Part shown: piece by piece, positions 1 to 8,613 of the stretch
Numbering within the stretch: position 1 is the first letter of the stretch
Layout: each line of letters begins with the position of its first letter
Assembly (NCBI RefSeq): GCF_020404845.1
Contig: NZ_JAIOJZ010000006.1
Coordinates: 1-64,000 of the forward strand
Source: Streptomyces hyderabadensis
GTDB taxonomy: Bacteria; Actinomycetota; Actinomycetes; Streptomycetales; Streptomycetaceae
Direction: 5' to 3'
DNA length: 64,000 nt
Notes under the pieces: generated by a model
What the model was told of the DNA's origin: nothing
The model's input: the letters and a program-made list of their open reading frames with translations, nothing else
Database searches by the model: none
Made by a program: the position numbers and the translations under genes

Positions 1-18
1 CGTCCCTACTTTGCGGCC

Positions 19-1497
19 ATGTTCTTCACCTACCTGAGGCGCGAGCTGCGCCGCCGCAGAAAGGCGGCCCTCGTCGTCGCCTCCGGACTGGCCCTGGGCA
101 TCGCCCTGGTCATCGTCGTCGACTCGGTCTCCTCCGGCATGGGCCGGGCCCAGGACAAGGTCCTGCAGTCCCTGTACGGGCTCGGCACGGACATGACGGT
201 CACCAAGGCCGCCGAGGCCTCCTCCGGCAGCACCGCCGAACGGCCGCGCTTCCGCTTCGACGCCCAGGACGACGGCTCCGAGGAGGAGCAGAGCACCGAC
301 CGCGTCATGGTGCAGGGCTTCCAGACGCTGGCGAGTTCCACCGTCGGCAAGGTCGCCGGGCAGAGCGGCGTCGCCGACGCGGTGGGCGGCCTGAGCCTCC
401 AGGTCGTCAAGGTCAGCGGCGAGTTCTCGCGCGGCCAGTTCAAGCAGGACACCTCCGGCGGCGGCGCGGGCCAGGGCGGCGGCCCGGGCGGCGGCCAGTC
501 CCCGCAGGGCCGGGTCGAGGGCGGCGGCGCCGACTTCGACGTCAACAGCTACTCCGTCTACGGCACCGACGTCACCGAGCCCGCCCTCGGTCCGCTGACC
601 ACGTCCACCATCACCAGCGGGCGCACCTTCAAGGAGTCGGAGACCGACGCCAAGGTGGCCGTCGCCGACTCGGCCTACGCCAAGGAGAAGAAGCTCAAGA
701 CCGGCAGCACGGTCACCGTCAAGGACACGAAGTTCGAGATCGTCGGCATCGCCACGGCCGACAGCGGCGACGCGGCGGCCAACCTCTACGTGCCGCTGAA
801 GCAGGCCCAGACGCTGGGCGACGCGAAGGACAAGGTCACCACGATCTACGTCAAGGCGACCGACTCGCAGCGCATCGACGGCGTGAAGTCCGCGATCCAG
901 AAGAACATCTCGGGTACGACGGTCACCACCTCCGCCGACCTCGCCGACACCGTGTCCGGCTCCCTGTCCACCGCCTCCTCGCTCGCCACCGGCGTCGGCA
1001 AGTGGCTGTCGGTCGTCGTGCTGGCGGCGGCCTTCCTGGTCGCCGGTCTGCTCACCTCCTCCGCCGTCTCCCGCCGGGTGCGCGAGTTCGGCACGCTCAA
1101 GGCGCTCGGCTGGCGCTCGGGCCGGGTCACCCGGCAGGTGATCGGCGAGGCCGTCGTCAACGGCCTGGTCGGCGGCGCCCTCGGCATCGCGCTGGGCCTC
1201 GCGGGCGCCTACGCCGTCACCGCCGTCAGCCCGACGCTGCAGGCCCAGCTGGGCGGCGGCACGGGCGGTGGCGGCGGCACTGGCGGGCCCGGCGGCCTGG
1301 GCGGGGGCGGCATGGGCGGTCCCGGCCGGCAGGCCGCCGCCAAGACCCTGGACATCGCGCTGACCGCACCCGTCAGCCTCACCACCATCGCCCTCGCGGT
1401 GGGCCTCGCCGTGGCCGGCGGGCTCGTCGCCGGCGGCTTCGGCGGCTGGCGCGCCTCGCGGCTGCGCCCCGCGGACGCCCTGCGCCGCGTCGAGTAG
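19..1497 (+). CDS. FtsX/MacB-type ABC transporter permease
   Basis: Membrane subunit of an ABC exporter of the MacB/FtsX class, 492 residues. One N-terminal membrane helix at about 17-37 is followed by a large extracellular MacB-PCD-like domain (about 40-325) and a C-terminal FtsX block of three helices near 327-350, 375-403 and 452-478. The motif REFGTLKALGW after the second helix is typical of the family. Two glycine-rich stretches lie in external loops, near residues 145-165 and 412-435. The ATPase gene follows after 34 nt, so the two form an export pair. Only 18 nt of upstream sequence are visible, so the start at the first ATG is likely but not secured. Substrate unknown. Confidence 0.85.
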   Translation: MFFTYLRRELRRRRKAALVVASGLALGIALVIVVDSVSSGMGRAQDKVLQSLYGLGTDMTVTKAAEASSGSTAERPRFRFDAQDDGSEEEQSTDRVMVQGFQTLASSTVGKVAGQSGVADAVGGLSLQVVKVSGEFSRGQFKQDTSGGGAGQGGGPGGGQSPQGRVEGGGADFDVNSYSVYGTDVTEPALGPLTTSTITSGRTFKESETDAKVAVADSAYAKEKKLKTGSTVTVKDTKFEIVGIATADSGDAAANLYVPLKQAQTLGDAKDKVTTIYVKATDSQRIDGVKSAIQKNISGTTVTTSADLADTVSGSLSTASSLATGVGKWLSVVVLAAAFLVAGLLTSSAVSRRVREFGTLKALGWRSGRVTRQVIGEAVVNGLVGGALGIALGLAGAYAVTAVSPTLQAQLGGGTGGGGGTGGPGGLGGGGMGGPGRQAAAKTLDIALTAPVSLTTIALAVGLAVAGGLVAGGFGGWRASRLRPADALRRVE

Positions 1498-1531
1498 CGC
1501 CACCCTCCCCCCGTACCCCAGGAGTTGCACC

Positions 1532-2215
1532 ATGTACGAACTCAGCGGCGTCACCAAGCGCTACACCCGCGGCAAGGCCACCGTGCACGCCCTCGACGGC
1601 GTCGACCTGACCATCGCCGACGGCGACCGGCTCGTCATCCAGGGCCCCACCGGCGGCGGCAAGTCCACCCTGCTCCAGATGCTGGGCGCCCTCGACCGGC
1701 CCAGCACGGGCCAGGTCGTCCTCGACGGGACCGACCTCGCGAAGCTCCCCGAGGCCCGGCTGACCCGGGTGCGCAGCGAGAGCATCGGCTTCGTCTTCCA
1801 GTCCTTCAACCTGATCCCGACCCTGACCGCCCAGGAGAACGTCGAGACCGCCCTGGTCCCGCTCGGCGTCAAGGCGAAGGACCGGCGCGAGAAGGCCGCC
1901 GAGGCCCTGGCCTCCGTCGGCCTCGGCGAACGCCTCGGCCACCTGCCCGGCGAGATGTCCGGCGGCCAGCAGCAGCGCGTCGCCATCGCCCGCGCCCTGG
2001 TGAAGCAGCCCAAGGTGCTGCTCGCCGACGAACCCACCGGAAACCTCGACGAGTCGACCCGCGACGAGATCATGGACGTGCTCGACCGCATGTGGAAGGA
2101 GCTGGGGCTCACCTTCGTGATGGTCACCCACGACTCGGCGATCGCGAAGAAAGCCCCCCGTGTGGCGACCATCCGCAAGGGACGCATCACGGTGAAGGAG
2201 AACGCGTCGGCCTGA
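1532..2215 (+). CDS. ABC transporter ATP-binding protein (MacB/LolD type)
   Basis: Cytosolic ATPase partner of the preceding permease, 227 residues, the usual length for LolD/MacB-type ATPases. Walker A GPTGGGKST lies at about 38-46, the signature SGGQ at 143-146 and Walker B KVLLADEP at 161-168, followed by the GNLD D-loop and the switch histidine in VTHD. A ribosome binding site (CCAGGAG) sits just ahead of the ATG. Such pairs act as mechanotransmission exporters or lipoprotein/antimicrobial transporters. The substrate cannot be told from sequence. Confidence 0.9.
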   Translation: MYELSGVTKRYTRGKATVHALDGVDLTIADGDRLVIQGPTGGGKSTLLQMLGALDRPSTGQVVLDGTDLAKLPEARLTRVRSESIGFVFQSFNLIPTLTAQENVETALVPLGVKAKDRREKAAEALASVGLGERLGHLPGEMSGGQQQRVAIARALVKQPKVLLADEPTGNLDESTRDEIMDVLDRMWKELGLTFVMVTHDSAIAKKAPRVATIRKGRITVKENASA

Positions 2216-2218
2216 CCT

Positions 2219-3001
2219 TCAGCAGGCCAGGTCCAGCCACTGACCGACGGGCAGGATCCGGGCGCGCCGCCCGGCGTGCGTGCGGAACCCGGCCGCCGGG
2301 TCGGCGACCTCGGCGTAGCCCGGGATCTTGTCCGGCTGCTCCGGCTCGTAGTGGATCGGCACCGCGAGCCGGGCGTCGAGGATCTCCGCTGCCGCGGCGG
2401 CCTGCAGCGGGTCCAGCGCGGCGGGCACCGGGCTCGGCGGCTGCAGGTGCGGTGCGTCGACCACCGCGCCGTTGGCGGGCAGGAACACCGCGTCGAAGGG
2501 GCTGAACCGGCGGGCGACGAGCCACCAGAAGCCGTGGAACATCGTGTCGCCGCCGTGGAAGATCCGCTGTCCGTCGGCCTCCACCACCCAGTTCAGCTGC
2601 GGGTCGCCCAGCCCGTCGACGGCGGGGACCGCCGTGACGCGGAACGGCCCGAGGTCGCGCGTGGACCAGACGTCCACGACCTCGACGGCCAGCCGGTGCC
2701 GGACCAGCTCGCGCTCGGCCGGCAGCGTCGTCACGTTGTCCACGTCGTCACCGTGACCGGGCGCCGGCCGCAGCACCGGCGCCCCCTGCGTCAACACCTC
2801 CGAGAGCGCGGACGCGTCGGTGTGGTCCCGGTGCAGGTGGGTGACGAGCGCGGCGGACGCCGGTCCGCTCGGCGCAGCCACGTTCTCGCCGGGCTTCCAC
2901 CCCGTGAACAGCGGCGAGAGGTCCCGCACGTAGTCGATCACCAGCCGCTCGCCGCCCGCCTCGACCTCCAGTCCGGCCCAGCCCAGTCGTCGCACCCGCA
3001 T
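2219..3001 (-). CDS. MBL-fold metal-dependent hydrolase (UlaG-like)
   Basis: Metallo-beta-lactamase-fold hydrolase, 260 residues. The metal motif HLHRDHTD (HxHxDH) is near residue 55, with further ligand motifs HGGDT (about 149) and IHYE near 217. The N-terminus (RRLGWAGLEVEAGGERLVIDY) resembles the UlaG/L-ascorbate-6-phosphate lactonase subgroup, but the substrate is unknown. AAGGAG lies just upstream of the ATG. The gene is divergent from a TetR regulator, and its promoter region holds two copies of an operator-like palindrome, so it is probably repressed by that regulator. Its 3' end lies 3 nt from the convergent ABC gene. Confidence 0.8.
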   Translation of the reverse strand: MRVRRLGWAGLEVEAGGERLVIDYVRDLSPLFTGWKPGENVAAPSGPASAALVTHLHRDHTDASALSEVLTQGAPVLRPAPGHGDDVDNVTTLPAERELVRHRLAVEVVDVWSTRDLGPFRVTAVPAVDGLGDPQLNWVVEADGQRIFHGGDTMFHGFWWLVARRFSPFDAVFLPANGAVVDAPHLQPPSPVPAALDPLQAAAAAEILDARLAVPIHYEPEQPDKIPGYAEVADPAAGFRTHAGRRARILPVGQWLDLAC

Positions 3002-3034
3002 CTCGTACTCCTTCGTTCCGGTGGACTCCGGACA

Positions 3035-3082
3035 TTAGCGTACGGTCGTTCGCTAAATCAATAGCGAACGGTCGTGCGCTAA
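3035..3082. promoter_or_regulatory. Twin TetR-type operator between hydrolase and TetR genes
   Basis: Two 22-bp near-identical inverted repeats, at 3035-3056 and 3061-3082, share the layout TTAGCG-N-ACGGTCGT-N-CGCTAA (first base A in the second copy), with centres 26 bp apart. A TAATCT -10-like hexamer at 3080-3085 overlaps the second copy and lies 7 nt before the TetR ATG, suggesting an autoregulated leaderless transcript. The repeats are seen directly. Binding by the adjacent TetR protein is inferred from family practice. Confidence 0.8.
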
Positions 3083-3092
3083 TCTGGGGTGC

Positions 3093-3695
3093 ATGTCACC
3101 ACGACGTTCAGCGGCCGAAGCGCAGGCCACCAGGGGCCGGATCCTCGGCCGTGCCGCCGAGATCGCCTCCGAAGAAGGGCTGGACGGCATCACCATCGGC
3201 CGGCTCGCCGAAGAGCTGGAGATGAGCAAGTCCGGGGTGCACAAGCACTTCGGCACCAAGGAGACGCTGCAGATCTCCACCCTGGACAAGGCGTTCGTGG
3301 ACTTCTGGCACCGGGTGGTCGAACCGGTGCTGGGCGAGCCGCCGGGCCTGCGGCGGCTGCGCGCGCTGTGCGCCAACTCCGTGGGCTACCTGGAAGAACC
3401 CCTGCTGCCCGGCGGCTGCCTGATGACCGCGGCACTCAGTGAGTACGACGGCCGCCCCGGCCGGGTCCGCGACGCGGTGGCCGAGGTGTGGTCCCGCTGG
3501 CGCGAACAGCTGCGGTCCGACCTGACCGCGGCGGTGGACAACGGTGAGCTGCCCGCCGGCTTCGACGTCGACCAGGCGCTGTTCGAGATCGTCGCGGCGG
3601 GGCTTGCCCTCAACGCGGCCATGCAGCTCCAGCACGACCGCACGGCCGCGGACCGGGCCCGACGCGCGATCGAACGGGCCCTGGACCAGTCCTGA
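3093..3695 (+). CDS. TetR/AcrR family transcriptional regulator
   Basis: DNA-binding repressor of 200 residues. The TetR_N helix-turn-helix spans about 14-60, with the recognition region ITIGRLAEELEMSKSGVHKHFGTKETL. The C-terminal ligand domain resembles TetR_C_6-type proteins (LPGGCLMTAALSEYDGRPGRVRDAV). It is divergent from the MBL-fold hydrolase across a 91-bp gap holding two operator copies, so autorepression and control of the hydrolase are likely. The ATG has only a weak GGGG close by, and a -10-like TAATCT lies 7 nt upstream, which fits leaderless translation. Ligand unknown. Confidence 0.9.
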   Translation: MSPRRSAAEAQATRGRILGRAAEIASEEGLDGITIGRLAEELEMSKSGVHKHFGTKETLQISTLDKAFVDFWHRVVEPVLGEPPGLRRLRALCANSVGYLEEPLLPGGCLMTAALSEYDGRPGRVRDAVAEVWSRWREQLRSDLTAAVDNGELPAGFDVDQALFEIVAAGLALNAAMQLQHDRTAADRARRAIERALDQS

Positions 3696-3698
3696 CCC

Positions 3699-4121
3699 TC
3701 ACCGTCCGCTCCGGACCGCCGGGGATGGCGGGGCGGCGGGCGCCCGAGCGTCGTCGGGCGGCGGCTCTCCCGCCAGCTCGCACCAGACCGTCTTGCGGTC
3801 CCCGCACTGCTCCACGCCCCACCGCAGCGCCAGCGCGTCGAGGAGGGCGAGGCCGCGCCCGGACTCGTCGGTGACACCGGCCGGTCCGGTGAGGAGGGGC
3901 AGGGCGCGTGGGTCGGGGTCGGTGACCTCCACACGCGTGTGGCCGGTGGGCAGGACGGCGACGCGGACGGTCGCGGGGGTGCCCTCGCCCACGTGGTCGA
4001 TCACGTTCGTCAGCAACTCGGTCACGCACAGGCGGACGTCGTGGTCGTAACGGCGGAGAAGGCGGCGCACCTCCGGTACGGCCTCCGGCGTGGCGAGCAG
4101 GCTCAGTTCCCAGGTCGTCAC
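3699..4121 (-). CDS. ATP-binding protein (anti-sigma-factor-like HATPase)
   Basis: Small single-domain GHKL ATPase of the RsbW/SpoIIAB-like class expanded in Streptomyces, 140 residues. The N-box CVTELLTNVIDH is near 38-49 and the G-box-like DESGRGLALLDALA near 89-102. Such proteins act as serine kinases or anti-sigma factors, but most Streptomyces members have no known target. The GTG start at 4121 overlaps the stop of the upstream small gene as GTGA. A longer open frame runs to 4379, but its extra N-terminus is arginine/proline-rich and antisense-like, so the GTG is preferred. Confidence 0.8.
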   Translation of the reverse strand: MTTWELSLLATPEAVPEVRRLLRRYDHDVRLCVTELLTNVIDHVGEGTPATVRVAVLPTGHTRVEVTDPDPRALPLLTGPAGVTDESGRGLALLDALALRWGVEQCGDRKTVWCELAGEPPPDDARAPAAPPSPAVRSGR

Positions 4122-4336
4122 GGCGCCGCCCGACGCAGGACCGCGGCGAGCGCACGGGCGGTGGCCGCGTTGCAGTTGCCGAGCGAGACGAGACCGGTGG
4201 GCGGTGCGTACGCGCCGGCGAACGTCGGCAGGTCCAGGCCGAGGGAGGGCAGGGCGATGCCGTGCAGGGCGAGGGCGGCGCGCAGCTCCTCCACGCAGCG
4301 GGTCATGTCGTCCTGCGGACGGGGCGGTTGGGTCAT
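4118..4336 (-). CDS. small hypothetical protein coupled to HATPase gene
   Basis: A 72-residue protein with no motif I recognise. It starts MTQPPRPQDDMTRCVEELRA and looks soluble and partly helical. Its TGA overlaps the GTG of the downstream ATP-binding gene by 4 nt, so the two are probably translationally coupled and may act together. The region is transcribed away from the Scr1-like regulator remnant, with a 115-bp divergent intergenic region. Confidence 0.6.
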   Translation of the reverse strand: MTQPPRPQDDMTRCVEELRAALALHGIALPSLGLDLPTFAGAYAPPTGLVSLGNCNAATARALAAVLRRAAP

Positions 4337-4451
4337 GAACGGGCGCCTTTCCGTGTGCGCTCTGTGACGAACGCCTCACACAGTGACGTTCGGCGCCCTA
4401 CCGTGAAAGGGATCTCGCGTCGGCAGCCCGGAGTGCGGAAGAGGCAACGCC

Positions 4452-5324
4452 ATGGCACAACGCAAGGACATCGACGGCTCGACGAGCGTCCCGACCTTCT
4501 ACGGCAAGGAGTTGAGGTGGCAGCGGGAGCGGGCCGGGCTGTCGCTGGAGGCGCTGGTCGAGGGCAGCTTCTACGGCAAGTCGCACCTGAGCGACATCGA
4601 ACGGGGCGAGCGGCGCATGCCGTTGGACCTGGCCCGGCACGCGGACCAGGTACTGGGGACGGACGGGTTCTTCGAGCGACGGTGCGAGGACGTGCGGAAG
4701 GCGCGGCGGGGAGGGCACGCGGAGTACTTCGTGGACGTCGCGGAGATGGAGAAGCGTGCGCAGGAGATCGAGGAGTGGGACCCGACGCTCATCCCAGGGC
4801 CGCTACAACTGGCGCCGTAGATCAGGGCTGTCGTGCTGGCCGCTCACCCATCGGACTCGGAGGAGACGGTGGCCGGGAAAATCGAGGCGCGGCGATCACG
4901 AGCGTGGCTTTTCGAGGACCAGCAGGCACCCGAAAGTTGGCTCGTGCTGCACGAGTCGGTTCTGCGACAACCGATCATTCCGCCCGACACGATGGCCGAC
5001 CAGCTCGCTCATATCGCCGAGGTGGCACGCAAGCGCCGGGCGGTTCCGCAGGTCCTTCCGCTGAGTTCAGGCGCCCACCCCTTCATGATGGGCACGACAA
5101 GGTTCATGACCTTTGCCGATGCCCCGCCGGTCATGTACACGGAGGGGATGTACAGCGGGCAATTGGTCGATGATCCGGGGCTCGTGAGGCAGTATGCGAA
5201 GGCGTACGGTCGTCTCAGGGCCGCAGCGCTTCCTCCCGAACCGTCCCTCAAGCTCATTGAGCAAGCAGCAGAGGACTATCGAAATGGCAAGTACCCGGAG
5301 CGTTTCCTGGGCGGCATGGCGTAA
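4452..5324 (+). pseudogene. Scr1-family XRE regulator interrupted by an in-frame TAG
   Basis: Scr1-type (DUF5753) regulator. The first part, 4452-4820 (122 codons), holds an XRE helix-turn-helix near residues 20-55 (LRWQRERAGLSLEALVEGSFYGKSHLSDIERGER) and reads up to DPTLIPGPLQLAP. The TAG at 4818-4820 falls where homologues have LLQTAEYARAVVLAAHP. The same frame then continues IRAVVLAAHPSDSEE to 5324 with the rest of DUF5753. No base is gained or lost, so a TAC-to-TAG change is the simplest reading. The C-terminal part could start at GTG 4833. A DUF397 gene overlaps the 3' end, the usual partner arrangement. Either a recent pseudogene, a split gene, or a readthrough case. Confidence 0.75.
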
Positions 5325-5505
5325 GAGCAGCTACAGCAACGGCGACGGCGGCCACTGCGTCGAAGTCGCCGACGGCATCCCCGGCCTCGTCCCCGTCCGG
5401 GACTCCAAGGTCTCCCGCGACGGCGACGGCCCCGTCCTCCTCCTCACCGCCCGCGCCTGGGCCCCCTTCGACACCGCGCTGAGCCGGGGCACCCTCAGGG
5501 CGTGA
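5284..5505 (+). CDS. DUF397 domain-containing protein
   Basis: Small DUF397 protein of 73 residues with the family hallmarks WRKSSYSNGDGGHCVEVADG and VPVRDSKVSRDGDGPVLLLTARAWAPF. These proteins are usual partners of Scr1-like XRE regulators, as in the Scr1-Scr2 pairs of Streptomyces. The ATG at 5284 lies inside the 3' end of the upstream regulator (41-nt overlap), so it depends on that transcript. Since the regulator carries a stop codon, this gene may have lost its functional partner. Its 3' end overlaps the convergent MmyB-like gene by 11 nt. Confidence 0.85.
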   Translation: MASTRSVSWAAWRKSSYSNGDGGHCVEVADGIPGLVPVRDSKVSRDGDGPVLLLTARAWAPFDTALSRGTLRA

Positions 5506-6373
5506 CCGCGGCCGCCGCCGCGTCCGTACCCCAGCTCGCCAGCAGCCGCAGCGCGTCCGCCGACGGGGAGCCGGGCTCCGCGTGGTACGTCACGAAGGCC
5601 TGCTCGTCGTCGTCGACCAGGCGGAACGTCTCGAAGGACAGGGTCAGGTCGCCGACCAGCGGGTGCCGCATCCGCTTGACGCCGTAGCTCTTCTCCTTGA
5701 CGTCGTGCGTGGCCCACAGACGGCGGAACTCCTCGCTCTTCACCGACAGCTCGCCGACCAGCGCGGACAGTCGCGGGTCGTCCGGATGGCGGCCCGCGTC
5801 CATGCGCAGGAAGCTGACCATGTCGTAGGCCTTCTGGTCCCAGTCGACGAACAGCTCCCGGTAGTCCGGATTCAGGAAGACCAGCCGCGCCCAGTTCCGC
5901 TCCGCGGCGGGCAGCTTGCCCCAGTCGCCGAAGAGGGCGGCGGCCATCCGGTTCCAGGCGAGGATCTCCGAGCGGCGGCCCGACACGTACGCCGGGACCG
6001 TGTCGATCGACTCCAGGAGCTGGAGCAGCGCCACCCGCACCGGCTGCTTGCCCCGCGGGGCCCCGGCCCGCCGGCGCTGCTGCTTCGGCCGCGCCAGGTG
6101 CGTCAGGTGGGCCTGCTCCGCGTCGGTCAGCCGCAGCGCGCGGGCGATGGCGTCCAGGACCTCCGCCGACACGTTCTGCCCGTTGCCCTGTTCGAGGCGG
6201 GTGTAGTACGCCACCGACACCCCGGCCAGCTGCGCCAGCTCCTCGCGCCGCAGCCCGGGCACCCGGCGCTGCCGCCCGTACGACTCCAGGCCCACGTCCT
6301 CCGGCTTCAGCCGAGCCCGCCGGGTGCGCAGGAACTCGCTCAGTTCGGCCCGCCGGTCAAGCTGTCCATCCAT
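5495..6373 (-). CDS. MmyB-like helix-turn-helix regulator
   Basis: XRE-type regulator of 292 residues with an MmyB-like ligand-binding domain. The N-terminal HTH spans about 35-65 ([32 protein letters not shown]). The C-terminal PAS-like MmyB_LBD includes [32 protein letters not shown] and [13 protein letters not shown]. It is divergent from a zinc alcohol dehydrogenase across 167 bp, an arrangement in which this family usually controls the neighbouring oxidoreductase. The ligand may be a fatty acid or other lipid by family analogy, but nothing here shows it. Confidence 0.88.
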   Translation of the reverse strand: MDGQLDRRAELSEFLRTRRARLKPEDVGLESYGRQRRVPGLRREELAQLAGVSVAYYTRLEQGNGQNVSAEVLDAIARALRLTDAEQAHLTHLARPKQQRRRAGAPRGKQPVRVALLQLLESIDTVPAYVSGRRSEILAWNRMAAALFGDWGKLPAAERNWARLVFLNPDYRELFVDWDQKAYDMVSFLRMDAGRHPDDPRLSALVGELSVKSEEFRRLWATHDVKEKSYGVKRMRHPLVGDLTLSFETFRLVDDDEQAFVTYHAEPGSPSADALRLLASWGTDAAAAAVTP

Positions 6374-6398
6374 GCTTCCAGTATCACCGGACGTATTC

Positions 6399-6454
6399 CC
6401 GGTCGTACGCCCATGAGCCTGTCCCCGTCAGTGGTACGCACGCCGGTCGTACGC
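6399..6454. promoter_or_regulatory. direct repeats in regulator/alcohol dehydrogenase intergenic region
   Basis: CCGGTCGTACGC occurs twice exactly, at 6399-6410 and 6443-6454, with a further GGTACGC core at 6433-6439. The repeats sit between the divergent MmyB-like regulator and alcohol dehydrogenase and are candidate regulator binding sites. Function is inferred from position only. Confidence 0.4.
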
Positions 6455-6540
6455 AAAGCCGTGGTCTGGGTGGATCCGCAGGTCGCAGGCAGGGTGGAAG
6501 CATCACCCAGTCACGCCAAGAGAATCCCGGAGAACCCGGC

Positions 6541-7581
6541 ATGACCACTGTCGCCGCGTACGCAGCACCCGCCGCCAAGGCGCCGCTGGAGCGCACCACC
6601 ATCGAGCGGCGCGAGGTGCGTGAGCACGACGTCCTGATCGACATCAAGTTCGCCGGCATCTGCCACTCCGACATCCACCAGGTCCGTGAGGGCTGGGGCG
6701 AGGCCATCTTCCCGATGGTCCCCGGCCACGAGATCGCGGGCATCGTCTCCGCCGTCGGCCCCGGCGTCACCAAGTTCGCCGTCGGCGACCGGGTGGGCGT
6801 CGGCTGCATGGTCGACTCCTGCCGCGAGTGCGAGAACTGCAAGGCCGGCCGCGAGCAGTACTGCACGGGCGGCAACGTGATGACGTACAACGGCATCGGC
6901 AAGGACGGCGAGCCCACCTACGGCGGCTACTCCGAGAAGGTCGTCGTCGACGAGAACTTCGTCCTCGGCATCCCCGAGGGCATCTCGCTGGACGAGGCCG
7001 CGCCCCTGCTGTGCGCCGGCATCACCACGTACTCCCCGCTCAGGCGCTGGAACGCGGGCCCCGGCAAGAAGGTCGCCGTCATCGGCCTGGGCGGCCTCGG
7101 CCACATGGCCGTCAAGCTCGCGCACGCCCTGGGCGCCGAGGTGACCGTGCTGTCGCAGTCGCTGCGCAAGAAGGACGACGGCCTGAAGCTGGGCGCCGAC
7201 CACTACTACGCCACCAGCGACCCGGCCACCTTCGAGGAGCTGGCCGGCACCTTCGACCTGATCGTCTCCACGGTCTCGGCCCCGCTCGACTTCGCCGCCT
7301 ACCTGGGGCTGCTGAAGACGGAGGGCACGCTGGCCAACGTCGGCGCCCCCGAGGAGCCGGTCTCCCTCAACCTCTTCGCGCTGCTCGGCGGCGGCAAGTC
7401 CCTCACCGGGTCCATGATCGGCGGCATCGCCGAGACCCAGGAGATGCTGGACTTCTGCGCGGAGCACGGCATCGGCGCCGAGATCGAGCTGATCGCCGCG
7501 TCCGAGGTCAACGAGGCGTACGAGCGGGTGCTCGCCAGTGACGTGCGGTACCGCTTCGTGATCGACACCGCGACGATCTGA
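6541..7581 (+). CDS. zinc-dependent NAD(P) alcohol dehydrogenase
   Basis: Medium-chain zinc alcohol dehydrogenase of 346 residues, close to the YahK/cinnamyl-alcohol-dehydrogenase type. Catalytic zinc ligands are C41 (ICHSD) and H63-E64 (PGHE). The structural zinc site has four cysteines at about 94, 97, 100 and 108 ([15 protein letters not shown]). The Rossmann motif [10 protein letters not shown] is near 182-191. It should reduce aldehydes or oxidise primary alcohols with NAD(P)H in the cytosol. Probably controlled by the divergent MmyB-like regulator. A short hairpin follows the stop codon. Confidence 0.92.
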   Translation: MTTVAAYAAPAAKAPLERTTIERREVREHDVLIDIKFAGICHSDIHQVREGWGEAIFPMVPGHEIAGIVSAVGPGVTKFAVGDRVGVGCMVDSCRECENCKAGREQYCTGGNVMTYNGIGKDGEPTYGGYSEKVVVDENFVLGIPEGISLDEAAPLLCAGITTYSPLRRWNAGPGKKVAVIGLGGLGHMAVKLAHALGAEVTVLSQSLRKKDDGLKLGADHYYATSDPATFEELAGTFDLIVSTVSAPLDFAAYLGLLKTEGTLANVGAPEEPVSLNLFALLGGGKSLTGSMIGGIAETQEMLDFCAEHGIGAEIELIAASEVNEAYERVLASDVRYRFVIDTATI

Positions 7582-7584
7582 TCG

Positions 7585-7604
7585 CCGGAGGAAGAATCTT
7601 CCGG
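7585..7604 (+). terminator. possible terminator after alcohol dehydrogenase
   Basis: A short inverted repeat, GGAAGA-A-TCTTCC at 7590-7602 flanked by CCGG/GG, begins a few bases after the TGA of the dehydrogenase. There is no T-rich tail, which is common in Streptomyces terminators. Confidence 0.4.
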
Positions 7605-7742
7605 ATTCCCTCCTCCTCGCTGTCACACGGCCGCCCCGCCCCGGGTCATACCGCCACCACATACGGCGGACGTCCGGGCGGGGCGGTCCCACATCGGCTC
7701 CACCCCGCCTCTCGGACGTCACGGACACCGGGAGCGGCAGCC

Positions 7743-8534
7743 ATGACCCACCCTCCGACCTCCTCCACGACACCTGTCCTGGTCACCGGCGGCACCGGCA
7801 CCCTCGGCGGCCACGTCGTCCCGCTGCTGCGGGCGGCCGGGCAGGAGGTGCGCGTCCTCACCCGCGGGACCCGCCACACCGGCGGCGACGGCATCACGTA
7901 CGTCACCGGCGACCTGCGCACCGGCGAGGGCGTCGAGGCCGCCGTCGACGGCGTGCACACCGTGCTGCACCTGGCGGGCGGCCCCAAGGGCGACGACGAG
8001 GCGACCCGCACCCTGGTGCGCGCCGCCGCCCGCGCGGACGTGCGGCACCTCGCCTACATCTCGGTCGTGGGCGCCGACCGCGTGCCGCTGGCCTGGCTGC
8101 GCACCAAGCTGGAGTCGGAGCGGGCGATCGCCGGCTCGGGGATCGGCTGGACGGTGCTGCGGGCGGCCCAGTTCCACGAGCTGACCCTGACGATGATCGA
8201 GAAGATGACCCGGCTGCCGGTCCTCCCGGCGCCGGGCGGGCTGCGCCTGCAGCCGGTCGCCGCCCGCGAGGTCGCCGTACGCCTGGCCGAACTGACCCTC
8301 GGCGAGCCGTCCGGCCGGGTGCCCGACATGACCGGTCCCGAGGTCCACGATCTGGCCACGCTGGCCCGTTCCTATCTCGACCTGCGCGGTGGACGCCGGC
8401 GCCCGAAGCTGCCGGTGCGGATTCCCGGGAAAGCGGGGCGCGCGTACCGTTCTGGCGAGAACCTCACCCTGCGGGACGCGCTGGTCGGCAAGATGACGTG
8501 GGCCGAATTCCTGGCGGAGAGGATGGCAGGGTGA
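7743..8534 (+). CDS. NmrA-like/atypical SDR NAD(P)-binding protein
   Basis: Atypical short-chain dehydrogenase of 263 residues, NmrA/YwnB-like. The dinucleotide motif GGTGTLGG lies at about 16-23. HLAYISVVGADRVPLAWLRTKLESERAI carries the conserved K, followed by WTVLRAAQFHE. It may act as a redox sensor or as an NAD(P)H-dependent reductase; the substrate is unknown. The ATG follows GGGAGCGGCAGCC, a usable but not ideal ribosome site. It stands as a single gene converging on the aldo/keto reductase. Confidence 0.82.
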   Translation: MTHPPTSSTTPVLVTGGTGTLGGHVVPLLRAAGQEVRVLTRGTRHTGGDGITYVTGDLRTGEGVEAAVDGVHTVLHLAGGPKGDDEATRTLVRAAARADVRHLAYISVVGADRVPLAWLRTKLESERAIAGSGIGWTVLRAAQFHELTLTMIEKMTRLPVLPAPGGLRLQPVAAREVAVRLAELTLGEPSGRVPDMTGPEVHDLATLARSYLDLRGGRRRPKLPVRIPGKAGRAYRSGENLTLRDALVGKMTWAEFLAERMAG

Positions 8535-8613
8535 CTCCACCCCCCTCGGCGACCTCGCCGTACTCTTCACCGCGGACGACGAACTGCCCGGGCCGACCGG
8601 GACGCTGACTTGC

